Shown: positions 45,578 to 55,450 of the stretch, piece by piece
Layout of the letters: each line of letters starts with the position of its first letter
Position numbering within the stretch: the first letter of the stretch is position 1
Assembly: GCA_016194905.1 (NCBI GenBank)
Contig: JACQAP010000017.1
Coordinates: 62,001-126,000, forward strand
DNA: 64,000 nt
Direction: 5' to 3'
Source: Betaproteobacteria bacterium
Lineage (GTDB): Bacteria > Pseudomonadota > Gammaproteobacteria > Burkholderiales > JACQAP01
The notes under the pieces: generated by a model
Database searches by the model: none
Seen by the model: only the letters and a program-made list of their open reading frames with translations
What the model was told of the DNA's origin: nothing
Translations under genes and position numbers: made by a program

Positions 45578-46351
45578 ATGAGTCTGAAGAATAGCAAAGG
45601 CGTGAGGCGGACCGGAAAAAAAACGGCGAAGCTGTCTGTCCGCGCCCCCGAGGCGGTTCGAGCCAAGGCGAAGCGCGGCCTGTCCGGGACCGACAGGCGC
45701 ATTTACGACTCGGTGTTCAACGCCGTCATGAGCCAGCGCCTGCCGCCCGGCACGAAACTCACCGAGTCGACTTTCTGCGAGCTGTTCAAGGTAAGCCGCA
45801 CCATCGTGCGCAAGGCGCTGCAACGGCTCGCGCATGAACACATCATCGAGTTGCGCCCGAACCGCGGCGCCATTGTCGCACGTCCCACGCCGCAGGAAAC
45901 GCGCGAGATCTTCATCGCGCGCCGCGCCGTCGAGGCGGCGATTGTGCCGCTGGCCGTGATGCGCGCCACGAGGCCGCAGATCGCCCGGTTGCGCCAGCTG
46001 GTGAAGGAGGAAGACGCCGCATTGCATCGCGGCGACCGCCCAGCCTGGATCCGGCTGGGCGGCGAATTCCATATCATGCTCGCCGAGGCGGCAGCCAACA
46101 AAGTCCTGCTGCGCTACCTGACGGAGCTCGTGTCGCGTTGCTCGCTGATCATTGCGCTCTACGAAAGTCCCGGCAGCATACCCTGCGCCAGCGAGGAACA
46201 TAACGAGCTCATCGACCTGATAGTCGAAGGCGAGACACGCAAGGCGGCGGAGCGCATGGACCGGCATTTGCTCGCCATCGAGCGCAAGCTCAAGCTCAAA
46301 GACGACGATGAGAACATCGACCTGGCGAAAATCCTGGGCGTGACGGCATGA
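45578..46351 (+). CDS. GntR family regulator, FCD (FadR-like) domain
   Basis: 257 aa from the ATG at 45578; an earlier ATG at 45542 would sit right at the predicted transcription start. A basic N-tail is followed by the winged helix (IYDSVFNAVMSQRLPPGTKL; VSRTIVRKALQRLAHEHIIEL) and an all-helical FCD domain (FIARRAVEAAIVPLAVM; FHIMLAEAAANKVLLRYL; EEHNELIDLIVEGETRKAAERM), with the Asp/His metal or ligand residues of the group. It lies at the centre of the purine island and overlaps puuE by 4 bp, so it is the obvious local regulator, sensing a purine-pathway intermediate. Confidence 0.9.
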   Translation: MSLKNSKGVRRTGKKTAKLSVRAPEAVRAKAKRGLSGTDRRIYDSVFNAVMSQRLPPGTKLTESTFCELFKVSRTIVRKALQRLAHEHIIELRPNRGAIVARPTPQETREIFIARRAVEAAIVPLAVMRATRPQIARLRQLVKEEDAALHRGDRPAWIRLGGEFHIMLAEAAANKVLLRYLTELVSRCSLIIALYESPGSIPCASEEHNELIDLIVEGETRKAAERMDRHLLAIERKLKLKDDDENIDLAKILGVTA

Positions 46352-47283
46352 ACGCACCCGGCAGCTTTGACCCCGGCTATCCGCGCGACCTGATCGGTTA
46401 CGGGCGCAATCCGCCGCATGCGAGATGGCCGGGCGAGGCGCGCGTCGCACTGCAGTTCGTGCTCAACTATGAGGAGGGCGCGGAGAACAGCGTGCTGCAC
46501 GGCGACCCGGCCTCGGAAACCTTCCTCTCGGAAATCGTCGGCGCGCAACCCTTCGTGGGCGCACGGCACATGAGCATGGAGTCGCTTTACGAGTACGGCA
46601 GCCGCGCCGGGCTGTGGCGGCTGCTGCGGTTGTTCGAGCAGCGCCGGTTGCCGCTGACCGTATTTGCGGTGGGCATGGCGGTGGCGCGCAATCCGGAAGC
46701 GGTGGCCGCGATGGCCGCCCTCGGCCATGAAATTGCCAGCCATGGCTGGCGCTGGATCAACTATCACGGCGTGGACGAAAACACCGAACGCGAGCACGTC
46801 AGCCTGGCGGTCGAGGCGATCCGCCGCGTCGCCGGTGTCGCCCCGCTGGGCTGGTACACCGGGCGCACCAGCGAGAATACCCGGCGCCTTGTCGTGGAGC
46901 ACGGCGGCTTCCTCTACGACGCGGATTCCTACAGCGACGACCTGCCCTACTGGGAAATGGTCGGGGACAGGCCGGTCCTCATCGTGCCGTACGCGCTCGA
47001 CACCAACGACATGCGCTTTGCCACGGCGCAGGGCTTCAACAGCGGCGACCAGTTCTTCAGCTATCTGAAGGATGCGTTCGACGTGCTCTACGCGGAAGGG
47101 GAGTCGGCGCCGAAGATGCTGTCGATCGGCCTGCATTGCCGCCTCGCGGGCCGTCCCGCGCGCATCGCCGCGCTGGCGCGTTTCCTCGACCACGTGCAGA
47201 AGCACGACAGGGTCTGGATCTGCCGGCGCGTGGAAATCGCCCGCCACTGGGCCGAGCATCACCCTTATCTCGCGCCGGCGTGA
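46348..47283 (+). CDS. puuE: Allantoinase PuuE (polysaccharide-deacetylase fold)
   Basis: 311 aa. YPRDLIGYGRNPPHARWPGEARVALQFVLNYEEGAE opens PuuE proteins, seen here with GYGRNPPHARWPG and VLNYEEGAE. SRAGLWRLLRLFEQRRLPLTVF and HEIASHGWRWINYH carry the deacetylase-fold site; no zinc motif of the DHH type is obvious, as in known metal-independent PuuE. It converts allantoin to allantoate. The start overlaps gntR (ATGA) and its stop overlaps uraD (GTGA), so translation is coupled on both sides. Confidence 0.95.
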   Translation: MNAPGSFDPGYPRDLIGYGRNPPHARWPGEARVALQFVLNYEEGAENSVLHGDPASETFLSEIVGAQPFVGARHMSMESLYEYGSRAGLWRLLRLFEQRRLPLTVFAVGMAVARNPEAVAAMAALGHEIASHGWRWINYHGVDENTEREHVSLAVEAIRRVAGVAPLGWYTGRTSENTRRLVVEHGGFLYDADSYSDDLPYWEMVGDRPVLIVPYALDTNDMRFATAQGFNSGDQFFSYLKDAFDVLYAEGESAPKMLSIGLHCRLAGRPARIAALARFLDHVQKHDRVWICRRVEIARHWAEHHPYLAPA

Positions 47284-47789
47284 CGATTTCGATCCATCAA
47301 ATCGATGCGCTGGACCGCGAGGCATTCATTGAACAGCTCGGCGGCATCTACGAGCATTCGCCCTGGGTTGCGGAGCGGACATGGAAAGCGCGGCCGTTCC
47401 GGTCGCGCGACGCGCTGCACGCGGCGATGGAAGAAGTTGTCGCGGCCGCCGGCCACGAGGAGCAACTGGCATTGATTCGCGCGCATCCGGAACTCGCGGG
47501 CAGGCTTGCGGTGGCGGGGCAGCTGACCGGTGCGTCGCGCAGCGAGCAAGCCGGCGCCGGCCTCGATCGCTGCACGCCGGAAGAGTTCGCACGACTGCAG
47601 GCATTGAATGCCGCCTACCGGAAGAAATTCGAATTTCCGTTCATTGTCGCGGTACGCGGACTGACGCGCACGCAGATCATCGGCCAGCTGGAACAGCGGC
47701 TCGCGCATTCCGCGGAACAGGAATTCAGCGCTTGCCTGCTGGAAATCGGGCGCATCGCCGGGTTCCGGCTGCATGACCTGATCGGATAA
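47280..47789 (+). CDS. uraD: OHCU decarboxylase
   Basis: 169 aa. The GTG at 47280 overlaps the puuE stop as GTGA. All-helical UraD fold: LGGIYEHSPWVAERTWKARP, catalytic His and Glu in AGHEEQLALIRAHPELAGRLA, then EEFARLQALNAAYRKKFEFPFIVAVRG. It decarboxylates OHCU to S-allantoin, following UraH. The earlier in-frame starts lie inside puuE and are not needed. Confidence 0.94.
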   Translation: MTISIHQIDALDREAFIEQLGGIYEHSPWVAERTWKARPFRSRDALHAAMEEVVAAAGHEEQLALIRAHPELAGRLAVAGQLTGASRSEQAGAGLDRCTPEEFARLQALNAAYRKKFEFPFIVAVRGLTRTQIIGQLEQRLAHSAEQEFSACLLEIGRIAGFRLHDLIG

Positions 47790-47813
47790 GCGGGAGCTGG
47801 CAAGGAGCGGCCC

Positions 47814-48833
47814 ATGACAGACAAACAAATGAATCCGGACGCACCGGACTTCGTGCGCCGATGCGTGAACCTGGCCGATCCACGCATCGGCGCCAGGGCG
47901 CTTTCGGCAAGCGACGAATTCTTCGCGCCGAAGGATCGCATGCTGGCACGTGCCGCCGCGGTGTTCGTCGCCGGCAAATACGACGAGAACGGCAAGTGGA
48001 TGGACGGGTGGGAGACCCGCCGCCGGCGGGGTCCCGGCCACGACTTCTGCGTGATCCGCCTGGGCCTGCCGGGAGCGATACGCGGTTTCGACATCGACAC
48101 CAGCCATTTCACCGGCAACTATCCGCCCGCTGCTTCGATCGAAGCGTGCCTGTCGGAGGGCGACCCCGGCGCGGATGCCGAATGGGTCGAACTGCTTGCG
48201 CCGCTCAAACTCGCCGGCAACACGCATCACTATCCGGCGATAGCCGACCCGCGGATATGGAGCCACGTGCGGCTCAACATTTATCCCGACGGCGGCATTG
48301 CCCGGCTGCGCGTGTATGGAGAGGTCGCGCGCGACTGGTCGCAGCGCGGCGGCGACACGCTCTACGACCTCGCCGCCGTCGAAAACGGCGGCCGTCCGGT
48401 GGCGTGGAACGACGCGCATTTCGGCAATCCGATCAATCTGCTGGCGCCCGGGCGTGGCGAGAACATGGGCGACGGCTGGGAAACGCGCCGCCGGCGCGAA
48501 CCGGGCAACGACTGGAGCGTGATCGCGCTGGGCTGGCCCGGAATCATCCGCAGGATCGAAGTCGATACCGCGCATTTCAAGGGCAACTATCCCGATCGTT
48601 GCTCGCTGCAGGCCACCAACGCGAAGAACGTGCCTGACGAGGCGCTGGTGACGCAAAGCATGTTCTGGCCGGTGCTGCTGCCCGAACAGCCACTGTCGAT
48701 GGACGCGGTGCACGTATTCGCGGAGCAGATCAGCGGCCTCGGCGCGATCACGCACGTGCGCTTCAACATCATTCCCGACGGCGGCGTGAGCCGGCTGCGC
48801 CTGTGGGGCCAGGTCTCTGCGGGGCGGCGATGA
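47814..48833 (+). CDS. alc: Allantoicase
   Basis: 339 aa, two repeated beta-jelly-roll domains of about 165 residues: each has the GWETRRRR...G.D(F/W)..I.LG.PG.IRG/RR...DT.HF.GN(Y)P pattern, at about residues 63-105 and 221-263. AAGGAG precedes the ATG by 7 bp. It hydrolyses allantoate to ureidoglycolate and urea. It is 24 bp after uraD and overlaps allA by 4 bp. Confidence 0.95.
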   Translation: MTDKQMNPDAPDFVRRCVNLADPRIGARALSASDEFFAPKDRMLARAAAVFVAGKYDENGKWMDGWETRRRRGPGHDFCVIRLGLPGAIRGFDIDTSHFTGNYPPAASIEACLSEGDPGADAEWVELLAPLKLAGNTHHYPAIADPRIWSHVRLNIYPDGGIARLRVYGEVARDWSQRGGDTLYDLAAVENGGRPVAWNDAHFGNPINLLAPGRGENMGDGWETRRRREPGNDWSVIALGWPGIIRRIEVDTAHFKGNYPDRCSLQATNAKNVPDEALVTQSMFWPVLLPEQPLSMDAVHVFAEQISGLGAITHVRFNIIPDGGVSRLRLWGQVSAGRR

Positions 48834-49339
48834 GCGCGGCGCAGGTACTGGAGGTGCGGCCGCTTACGCGCGCGGGGTTTGCGCGCTTCGGCGACGTGAT
48901 CGAGACCGATGGCTCGCGCTCCTTCGCCATCAATGACGGCACGGCAATGCGCTTCAACGACCTCGCGCAGATCGATGTGTCGATGCAGGGCGGCCGCACG
49001 GCGCTCAGCGTGTTCCGCGGCCAGCCGGTGCGTTTTCCGTTGCAGTTGTCCGAAGTCGAGCGCCACCCGCTGGGTAGCCAGGCCTTCGTGCCGGTGGGCG
49101 TGATTCCTTTTCTGATCGTGGTGGCGGCCGACGGCACGGACGGACGGCCCGGCGAGCCATTCGCCTTTCTGAGCAATGGCCGCCAGGGCGTGAACTACGC
49201 CCGCGGCGTCTGGCACCATCCGTTGCTCTCGCTCGGCGGCGTCAGCGATTTTCTGGTCGTCGAGCGCGCCGGTCCCAGCGAAAACTGCGATGTAGCCGCG
49301 CTACCCGGACGCTATCTGATCGAATCGGTCGTTTTCTGA
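48830..49339 (+). CDS. allA: Ureidoglycolate lyase
   Basis: 169 aa, cupin-type All[49 protein letters not shown] and the C-terminal [27 protein letters not shown] match the family. It splits ureidoglycolate into glyoxylate and urea, ending the pathway. The ATG at 48830 overlaps the allantoicase stop as ATGA. Confidence 0.94.
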   Translation: MSAAQVLEVRPLTRAGFARFGDVIETDGSRSFAINDGTAMRFNDLAQIDVSMQGGRTALSVFRGQPVRFPLQLSEVERHPLGSQAFVPVGVIPFLIVVAADGTDGRPGEPFAFLSNGRQGVNYARGVWHHPLLSLGGVSDFLVVERAGPSENCDVAALPGRYLIESVVF

Positions 49340-49361
49340 CGGCCGGCCGGGGCCGGGAAAG

Positions 49362-49371
49362 TGTATACAGT
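49362..49371. promoter_or_regulatory. Second ACTGTATACA operator candidate
   Basis: TGTATACAGT is the exact reverse complement of the site at 45361-45370. It lies 23 bp after the allA stop. Confidence 0.5.
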
Positions 49372-49500
49372 CTTTTTCCGGGAATGCGTATTCCGCTGCG
49401 CATTTCCGGTCGCCGGCGTGCTCCGCACCTGCCTCGTTTCCATCCGCCAACAATCCCCGCATTGCACCATTCGTGAACACGCGTGCTCCGCGCAGGCTTC

Positions 49501-49536
49501 ATTTTGAAGCGTGGATGCTGCTTCAAAATTTTTTTT
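49501..49536 (+). terminator. Strong rho-independent terminator or attenuator after allA
   Basis: ATTTTGAAGC (49501-49510) pairs perfectly with GCTTCAAAAT (49520-49529) around a 9-nt loop, followed by an 8-base T run. It lies 162 bp past allA and ends the gntR-puuE-uraD-alc-allA transcript. Confidence 0.85.
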
Positions 49537-49588
49537 AAGTCCATGTTTTGACTGTCTGCCCGCACTCGCGGTGCGGTTTGCCGACCGG

Positions 49589-49604
49589 TGGCATAGGGTT
49601 TGCA
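49589..49604 (+). promoter_or_regulatory. Predicted sigma-54 promoter of porin operon
   Basis: TGGCATAGGGTTTGCA matches TGGCACG-N4-TTGCW with correct GG/GC spacing; only CG to TA differ. It lies 136 bp upstream of the porin ATG. Such promoters need an NtrC-type activator and fit nitrogen limitation. Confidence 0.55.
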
Positions 49605-49739
49605 GAGTATCCACGCAGTGCATTTTATTGGATGCAATCGCGCGTTCCGATGGGGTGCTTGCGCGTTGCCGGATAGATCGGAATGCAGATCTTCCCGGCA
49701 GCGGTTCATGGGCTCGAAGACTTCAAGGGAGTTTGCAAA

Positions 49740-50603
49740 ATGAGCGGGATAAATCGAAAGGTGGCGACGGCACTTGTGGCCGGCGCTGTGGCATTGGGAA
49801 CCGTGCTTGGCGCGGGCATGACATCCGCCGTCGCGGCGGAATGGAGCGATACCTCGATCGGCTACCGGTACGGCACCAAGTTCCGCGAACCGTTCAACAA
49901 CGAGGACATCAGCAAGAGCATCATCGATTTGCAGCACGTGAGCGGCTACAAGTACGGTGTGAATTTCTTCAATGTCGACTTCCTGATGTCGGACAGCAAC
50001 GATCCGGGCGCGAACAGCACGGGAGCGCAGGAGGCGTACCTGGTCTACCGCAATACCGTCGACCTCGCCAAGGTCACGGGCGGTGACTACAAATTCGGGA
50101 TCGTGCGCGACATCGGCGGCACATTCGGCTTCGACTGGAACACGAAGAACGATGTCGGTTACTCCTCCAAGAAGCGAATGCTCGTGATCGGTCCGACCGT
50201 CATGATGGATGTTCCCGGCTTCCTGAACGTCAGCGTGCTGGCACTCTGGGAGAGCAACGCGCCGGTCGGCATCACCAGCCGCTACGACTACGACACGCAT
50301 GCGATGCTGGATCTCGCCTGGGGCATTCCCATCGGTTCCTCGCCATTCCGTTTCCAGGGCTACTTCGACGTCATCGCCCCCAAGGGCAAGGATGAGTTCG
50401 GCGGAGACACCAAGACAGAAATCCATTTCGACGGCGCAATCATGCTGGACGTGGGACGTATCGCGGGTGGCCCCAAGGATATGTTCAAGGTGGGCCTCGA
50501 ATACGAATACTGGGAGAACAAGTTCGGTAATGACCACAACGGTCCGGCCGGCGACGGCGCCTTCGCCAAGACCCCGATGATCCGCGCCGAATATCACTTC
50601 TAG
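49740..50603 (+). CDS. Tsx-like nucleoside-specific outer-membrane channel
   Basis: 287 aa from the ATG at 49740 with AAGGGAG upstream. Signal peptide: KVATALVAGAVALGTVLGAGMTSAVA. The mature protein begins AEWSDTSIGYRYGTKFREPF and is rich in alternating beta strands; NFFNVDFLMSDSNDPGANSTGAQEAYLVYR and YDYDTHAMLDLAWGIPIG resemble Tsx/DUF5020 channels. The last residues YHF end in Phe, the usual outer-membrane barrel signal. It should let nucleosides or bases pass into the periplasm. It is the first gene of the rightward transport and deamination operon. Confidence 0.85.
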   Translation: MSGINRKVATALVAGAVALGTVLGAGMTSAVAAEWSDTSIGYRYGTKFREPFNNEDISKSIIDLQHVSGYKYGVNFFNVDFLMSDSNDPGANSTGAQEAYLVYRNTVDLAKVTGGDYKFGIVRDIGGTFGFDWNTKNDVGYSSKKRMLVIGPTVMMDVPGFLNVSVLALWESNAPVGITSRYDYDTHAMLDLAWGIPIGSSPFRFQGYFDVIAPKGKDEFGGDTKTEIHFDGAIMLDVGRIAGGPKDMFKVGLEYEYWENKFGNDHNGPAGDGAFAKTPMIRAEYHF

Positions 50604-50735
50604 GCCGGCGGATCCTGCGCGGCAACGGCGGGTACATTCCGTCACGCGGCGGCAAGATGCCGCCGCGTGACGGTTTCGTTGATATAAGCTTATGGCAGGT
50701 TGTTCATGCATGTTGGAAACATCAAGGAGGAAGTC

Positions 50736-51821
50736 ATGAAAAGATTCGGTTCCCGTCTGGCCGCATCGCTGCTGGGCGCAGTCCTGGCGCTGGGCGCGGC
50801 GGGTGGCGTCATCGCCGCCGAGCCGCTCAAGGTCGGGTTCGTCTATGTCGGGCCGGTGGGGGACGCGGGCTGGACTTATGCGCACGACCAGGGCCGCCTG
50901 ATGCTGGAGAAGGAGCTGGCCGGCAAGGTGAAAACGACTTTCGTCGAGAACGTGCCGGAAGGCGCCGACGCGGAGCGAGTCATCCGCCAGCTCGTCACCG
51001 ACGGCAACAAAGTGATCTTCACCACCTCGTTCGGTTACATGAACGCAACCGTGAAGGTCGCGCAAAGCTTTCCGGATGTGATTTTCGAGCACGCCACCGG
51101 CTACAAGACGTCGAAAAACCTCGGTGTCTACGAAGCCCGGTTCTACGAAGGAGCGTATCTGCTCGGCATCCTGGCCGGCAAGATGACCAAGTCCGACACG
51201 CTGGGCTTCGTCGGCTCTTTCCCGATCCCGGAAGTGATCCGCAACATCAATGCATTCACGCTCGGTGCGCAGAGCGTCAACCCGAAAATAAAGACCAAGG
51301 TGATCTGGGTCAACACCTGGTATGACCCGGCCAAGGAACGCCAGGCCGCGGAGACGCTGGTCGCGCAGGGCGCGGACGTGATGTGCCAGAACACCGACTC
51401 GCCTGCGGTGCTGCAGGTGGCGCAGGAAAAAGGCGTCTATGCCTTCGGCTGGGATTCGGACATGACCAAGTTCGCGCCCAAGGCGCATCTGTCGGCGAAC
51501 ACCAACAACTGGGGCGTGTACTACGTCGCGGCGGTGAAATCCATTCTGGCGGGAACCTGGAAGCCGGACGTCGTGAAGTGGGGCTTGAAGGAGAACCTGG
51601 TGGTGATGTCGCCGGTGAATGCGGCAGTCCCGGCCGATGGCAAGAAAGCCTTCGAGGACAAGCAGAAGGCGATCAAGGAAGGCAAGTTCCAACCGTTCCA
51701 GGGACCGGTCAAGGATCAGTCGGGTGCGATCAAAGTGGCCGCAGGCAAGGTCATGCCGATCGAGGAATTGATGGGCTTCAACTGGTACGTGGAGGGTGTC
51801 GAAGGCTCGATTCCGAAGTAA
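50736..51821 (+). CDS. BMP family ABC transporter substrate-binding protein
   Basis: 361 aa from the ATG at 50736, with AAGGAGG 5 bp upstream. Signal peptide: SRLAASLLGAVLALGAAGGVIA. PLKVGFVYVGPVGDAGWTYAHDQGR is the PF02608 opening, followed by VIFTTSFGYMNATVKVAQSFPD, YEARFYEGAYLLGILAG and QNTDSPAVLQVAQEKGVYAFGWD. BmpA-type proteins bind purine nucleosides or bases. It is the periplasmic partner for the ATPase and permeases encoded 10-13 kb away on the opposite strand in this island. Confidence 0.92.
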   Translation: MKRFGSRLAASLLGAVLALGAAGGVIAAEPLKVGFVYVGPVGDAGWTYAHDQGRLMLEKELAGKVKTTFVENVPEGADAERVIRQLVTDGNKVIFTTSFGYMNATVKVAQSFPDVIFEHATGYKTSKNLGVYEARFYEGAYLLGILAGKMTKSDTLGFVGSFPIPEVIRNINAFTLGAQSVNPKIKTKVIWVNTWYDPAKERQAAETLVAQGADVMCQNTDSPAVLQVAQEKGVYAFGWDSDMTKFAPKAHLSANTNNWGVYYVAAVKSILAGTWKPDVVKWGLKENLVVMSPVNAAVPADGKKAFEDKQKAIKEGKFQPFQGPVKDQSGAIKVAAGKVMPIEELMGFNWYVEGVEGSIPK

Positions 51822-51842
51822 GCTATTGCGCATCTGTCATGA

Positions 51843-52919
<1,077 letters not shown>

Positions 52920-52936
52920 CGCGGCATCGCTTCGGC

Positions 52937-53971
52937 ATGGGCATCATCGAACAACCCGACGACCGCACGCTGCTGGATGACTGGCATCCCGTCGCGGGTT
53001 CGTCTTCGCTCGTTGCCGGCAAACTCCTCGCGGTGCGTCTTCTCGGACGGGAAGTGGTGCTGTGGCGGGATCCAATGAACGATGTGCATGCGTGGGAAGA
53101 CCGCTGCCCGCATCGCGGCACGCGGTTGTCGATCGGGCACGTCGAAGGCGCCGAAGTCGTGTGCGCGTATCACGGCTGGCATTACGGCACGGACGCGCGC
53201 TGCACTCGCGTTCCCGCGTTGCCCGAGTTGTCGGGCAAGACGCAAGCGAAGGTGATGGCCTACCGCGCCGAAGAAAAATACGGCCTGGTCTGGGTCTGCA
53301 TCGGCGAGCCCGTCGCAAAGGTGTTGCCGTTCCCGGAATATGCCGACCCGAATCTGCGCAAGGTGCTGTGCGGCCCGTATGACGTGGCCACCAGCGGCCC
53401 GCGCATCGTCGAGAATTTTCTCGACATGGCGCATTTCGCGATGGTCCATACCGGCATTCTCGGCGACCCGGGCCGGACCGAGGTGCGCGACTACGATGTC
53501 GCCGAATTCGACGACGGGCAGGGCGGCAAGGGCATTCTGGCGACGCATTGCCATGCGTGGCAGCCGCAGACCAACAGCCTTGCGCACGGCGGCAGCGAAG
53601 TGGAGTACACCTATCGCGTGGTGCGGCCGCTGACGGCCATCCTGACAAAACTGCCGCAGGCGCAGTCGGATTTCCGCGAAGCCATCAGCCTGCATGTGCA
53701 GCCTGTAGAAGAAGAACTGAGCCGCGTCTGGATCATTCTCGCGCTGACCAACTTCGTGCAATCCGAGGACGAACTGCGCGCTTTTCAGGACCGCATCTTC
53801 CTGCAGGACAAGCCGATCCTGGAAAACCAGGTGCCGAAGAAACTGCCGCTGGATCCGGGGGCGGAAATGCCGGTGCGCTGCGATCGCATGTCGCTCGCGT
53901 ATCGGCGTTACCTGCGCGACAAGGCGCTGCGTTACGGCGTCCTGACGGCCGCAGCGCCAGTGCACGCCTGA
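52937..53971 (+). CDS. Rieske non-heme iron oxygenase, purine-cluster (HpxD-like?)
   Basis: 344 aa. N-terminal Rieske domain with Cys57 and His59 (CPHRG) and Cys76 and His79 (CAYHGWHYG). The C-terminal catalytic domain has the Fe(II) motif FLDMAHFAMVHTG (Asp163, His166, His171). The size and layout match HpxD and methylxanthine N-demethylases (NdmA/B) more than aromatic-ring alpha subunits, which are about 450 aa. The position between adenine deaminase and 8-oxoguanine deaminase points to oxidation of a purine ring or side group. No reductase partner lies in the window. It starts 17 bp after the deaminase stop. Confidence 0.88.
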   Translation: MGIIEQPDDRTLLDDWHPVAGSSSLVAGKLLAVRLLGREVVLWRDPMNDVHAWEDRCPHRGTRLSIGHVEGAEVVCAYHGWHYGTDARCTRVPALPELSGKTQAKVMAYRAEEKYGLVWVCIGEPVAKVLPFPEYADPNLRKVLCGPYDVATSGPRIVENFLDMAHFAMVHTGILGDPGRTEVRDYDVAEFDDGQGGKGILATHCHAWQPQTNSLAHGGSEVEYTYRVVRPLTAILTKLPQAQSDFREAISLHVQPVEEELSRVWIILALTNFVQSEDELRAFQDRIFLQDKPILENQVPKKLPLDPGAEMPVRCDRMSLAYRRYLRDKALRYGVLTAAAPVHA

Positions 53972-54005
53972 GTCGCCCGACGCGGCACGTCCTCCCGAAT
54001 TCGAG

Positions 54006-55448
54006 ATGTCGACACCGGCTCCTGCAAATACGCTGCTGACCGACACCCTCCTCATCTGCGGCGCTGAAGTCGTCGTGACCATGGACGCAATGCGCCGCGA
54101 AATTCGTGGCGCAAGCGTCTTCATCCGCGGCGATGCAATCGAAACGGTCGGCAGTGATGCCGACGTTGCCGCCTGGATCGCCGCCGATCCGGTTGCGCTT
54201 ACGCCTGCCAGGACCATCAGCGCGCGCGGCTGTGTGGTCCTGCCCGGCCTGGTGAACTGTCATCATCACCTCTACCAGTCGTTGACCCGCAGTGTCGGCA
54301 CCGGCCGCGGACTGGCGTTGTTCGACTGGCTGAAGAGGCTCTATCCGGTGTGGGCGGAACTGACTCCCGACGCGGTCTATGTCAGCGCCAAACTCGCGCT
54401 GTGCGAGCTGGTGCTGAGCGGTGCGACCACGGTGGCGGATCATCTTTACCTGTTTCCGAACGGTGCGCGTCTCGACGACGAGATCCGTGCTGCGGCCGAA
54501 ATCGGCGTGCGCTTCCATCCGACCCGCGGCAGCATGAGCCTGGGGGAGGGCCGCGGCGGCCTGCCGCCGGACCGCATCGTCGAGGACGAGCGGGCGATCC
54601 TTGCCGACAGCCGGCGCGTGATCGAAACCTTCCACGATCCCGGCCCGCGCTCGATGCTGCGCATCGGCCTGGCGCCGTGCTCGCCGTTCAGCGTCAGCCC
54701 GGAACTCATGATCGACAGCGCGCGGCTGGCGCGCAGTCACGAGCGCGTCGGCCTGCACACCCACCTCGCGGAGACGCTGGACGAGAATCGCTACTGCGCG
54801 GAAATGTTCGGCAAGCGGCCGCTCGAGTACGTCGAATCGCTGGACTGGCATGGCGACGAAGTGTGGTTCGCGCACATGGTGCATCCCGACCGCGACGAAA
54901 TTGCGCGGCTGGTGCAGAGCCACAGCGGTGTCTGTCATTGTCCGAGCAGCAACATGATCCTCGCGTCCGGCATCGCGCCGGTGCGGGACATGCTCGATCG
55001 CGGCGTAAAAGTGGCGCTCGGCGTGGACGGTTCGGCCAGCAACGACGGCAATCACATGCTCGGCGAAGCGCGCCAGGCGATGCTGCTGCAACGGGTCGGC
55101 TGGCCCGGGTTCGAATCGCGCGGGGACCGCATGTCAGCGCGCGAGGCGCTGGAACTGGCAACGTTGGGCGGCGCGAAAGTCCTGCAACGCAGCGACATCG
55201 GCAGCCTCGAACCGGGTAACGCGGCGGACGTGGTGGCATTCCGCGTGGACGACCTTGGCCATGCCGGCGCGCTCGGCGATCCGGTTGCAGCGTTGGTGAC
55301 CTGCGCGCCGCAACGCGCCTGGCTGTCTGTGATCAACGGCCGCGTCGTGGTCGAAGACGGGACGCTCCGCGGCATCGACCTCGGTCCGCTGGTCGAGCGC
55401 CACAACCGGATCAGCCGCGGCATGCTCGAGCGCGCCGGGCTGGCCTGA
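54006..55448 (+). CDS. 8-oxoguanine deaminase
   Basis: 480 aa. GCVVLPGLVNCHHHLYQSLTR (about 75-95) carries the first zinc ligands; FDWLKRLYPVWAELTPDAVY is typical of the family; GLHTHLAETLDE has the His and catalytic Glu; CHCPSSNMILASGIAPVRDML and GVDGSASNDGNHML complete it. It matches PA0142-type enzymes that deaminate 8-oxoguanine to urate (via 8-oxoxanthine) and also act on isocytosine or guanine. Ammonia release and urate production fit the puuD route. It is 34 bp after the Rieske gene and 2 bp before the next deaminase. Confidence 0.92.
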   Translation: MSTPAPANTLLTDTLLICGAEVVVTMDAMRREIRGASVFIRGDAIETVGSDADVAAWIAADPVALTPARTISARGCVVLPGLVNCHHHLYQSLTRSVGTGRGLALFDWLKRLYPVWAELTPDAVYVSAKLALCELVLSGATTVADHLYLFPNGARLDDEIRAAAEIGVRFHPTRGSMSLGEGRGGLPPDRIVEDERAILADSRRVIETFHDPGPRSMLRIGLAPCSPFSVSPELMIDSARLARSHERVGLHTHLAETLDENRYCAEMFGKRPLEYVESLDWHGDEVWFAHMVHPDRDEIARLVQSHSGVCHCPSSNMILASGIAPVRDMLDRGVKVALGVDGSASNDGNHMLGEARQAMLLQRVGWPGFESRGDRMSAREALELATLGGAKVLQRSDIGSLEPGNAADVVAFRVDDLGHAGALGDPVAALVTCAPQRAWLSVINGRVVVEDGTLRGIDLGPLVERHNRISRGMLERAGLA

Positions 55449-55450
55449 AT

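Larger units (their letters stand above)
49340..49739. other. 400-bp leader region of the porin-BMP operon
   Basis: No gene. In order: ACTGTATACA-type site (49362-49371), a strong terminator (49501-49536), a sigma-54-type promoter (49589-49604) and AAGGGAG before the porin ATG. So the upstream operon probably stops here and a new transcript starts. Confidence 0.65.

Noticed and set aside
49463-49477. Possible NtrC site (TGCAC-N5-GTGAA)
   Set aside because: It does not match TGCACC-N5-GGTGCA with correct spacing; too weak to support.
49242-51833. Very long open frame (863 codons) on the minus strand
   Set aside because: It lies antisense to the porin and BMP genes, has His/Arg-rich low-complexity composition and no domain. 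It is a high-GC mirror frame.
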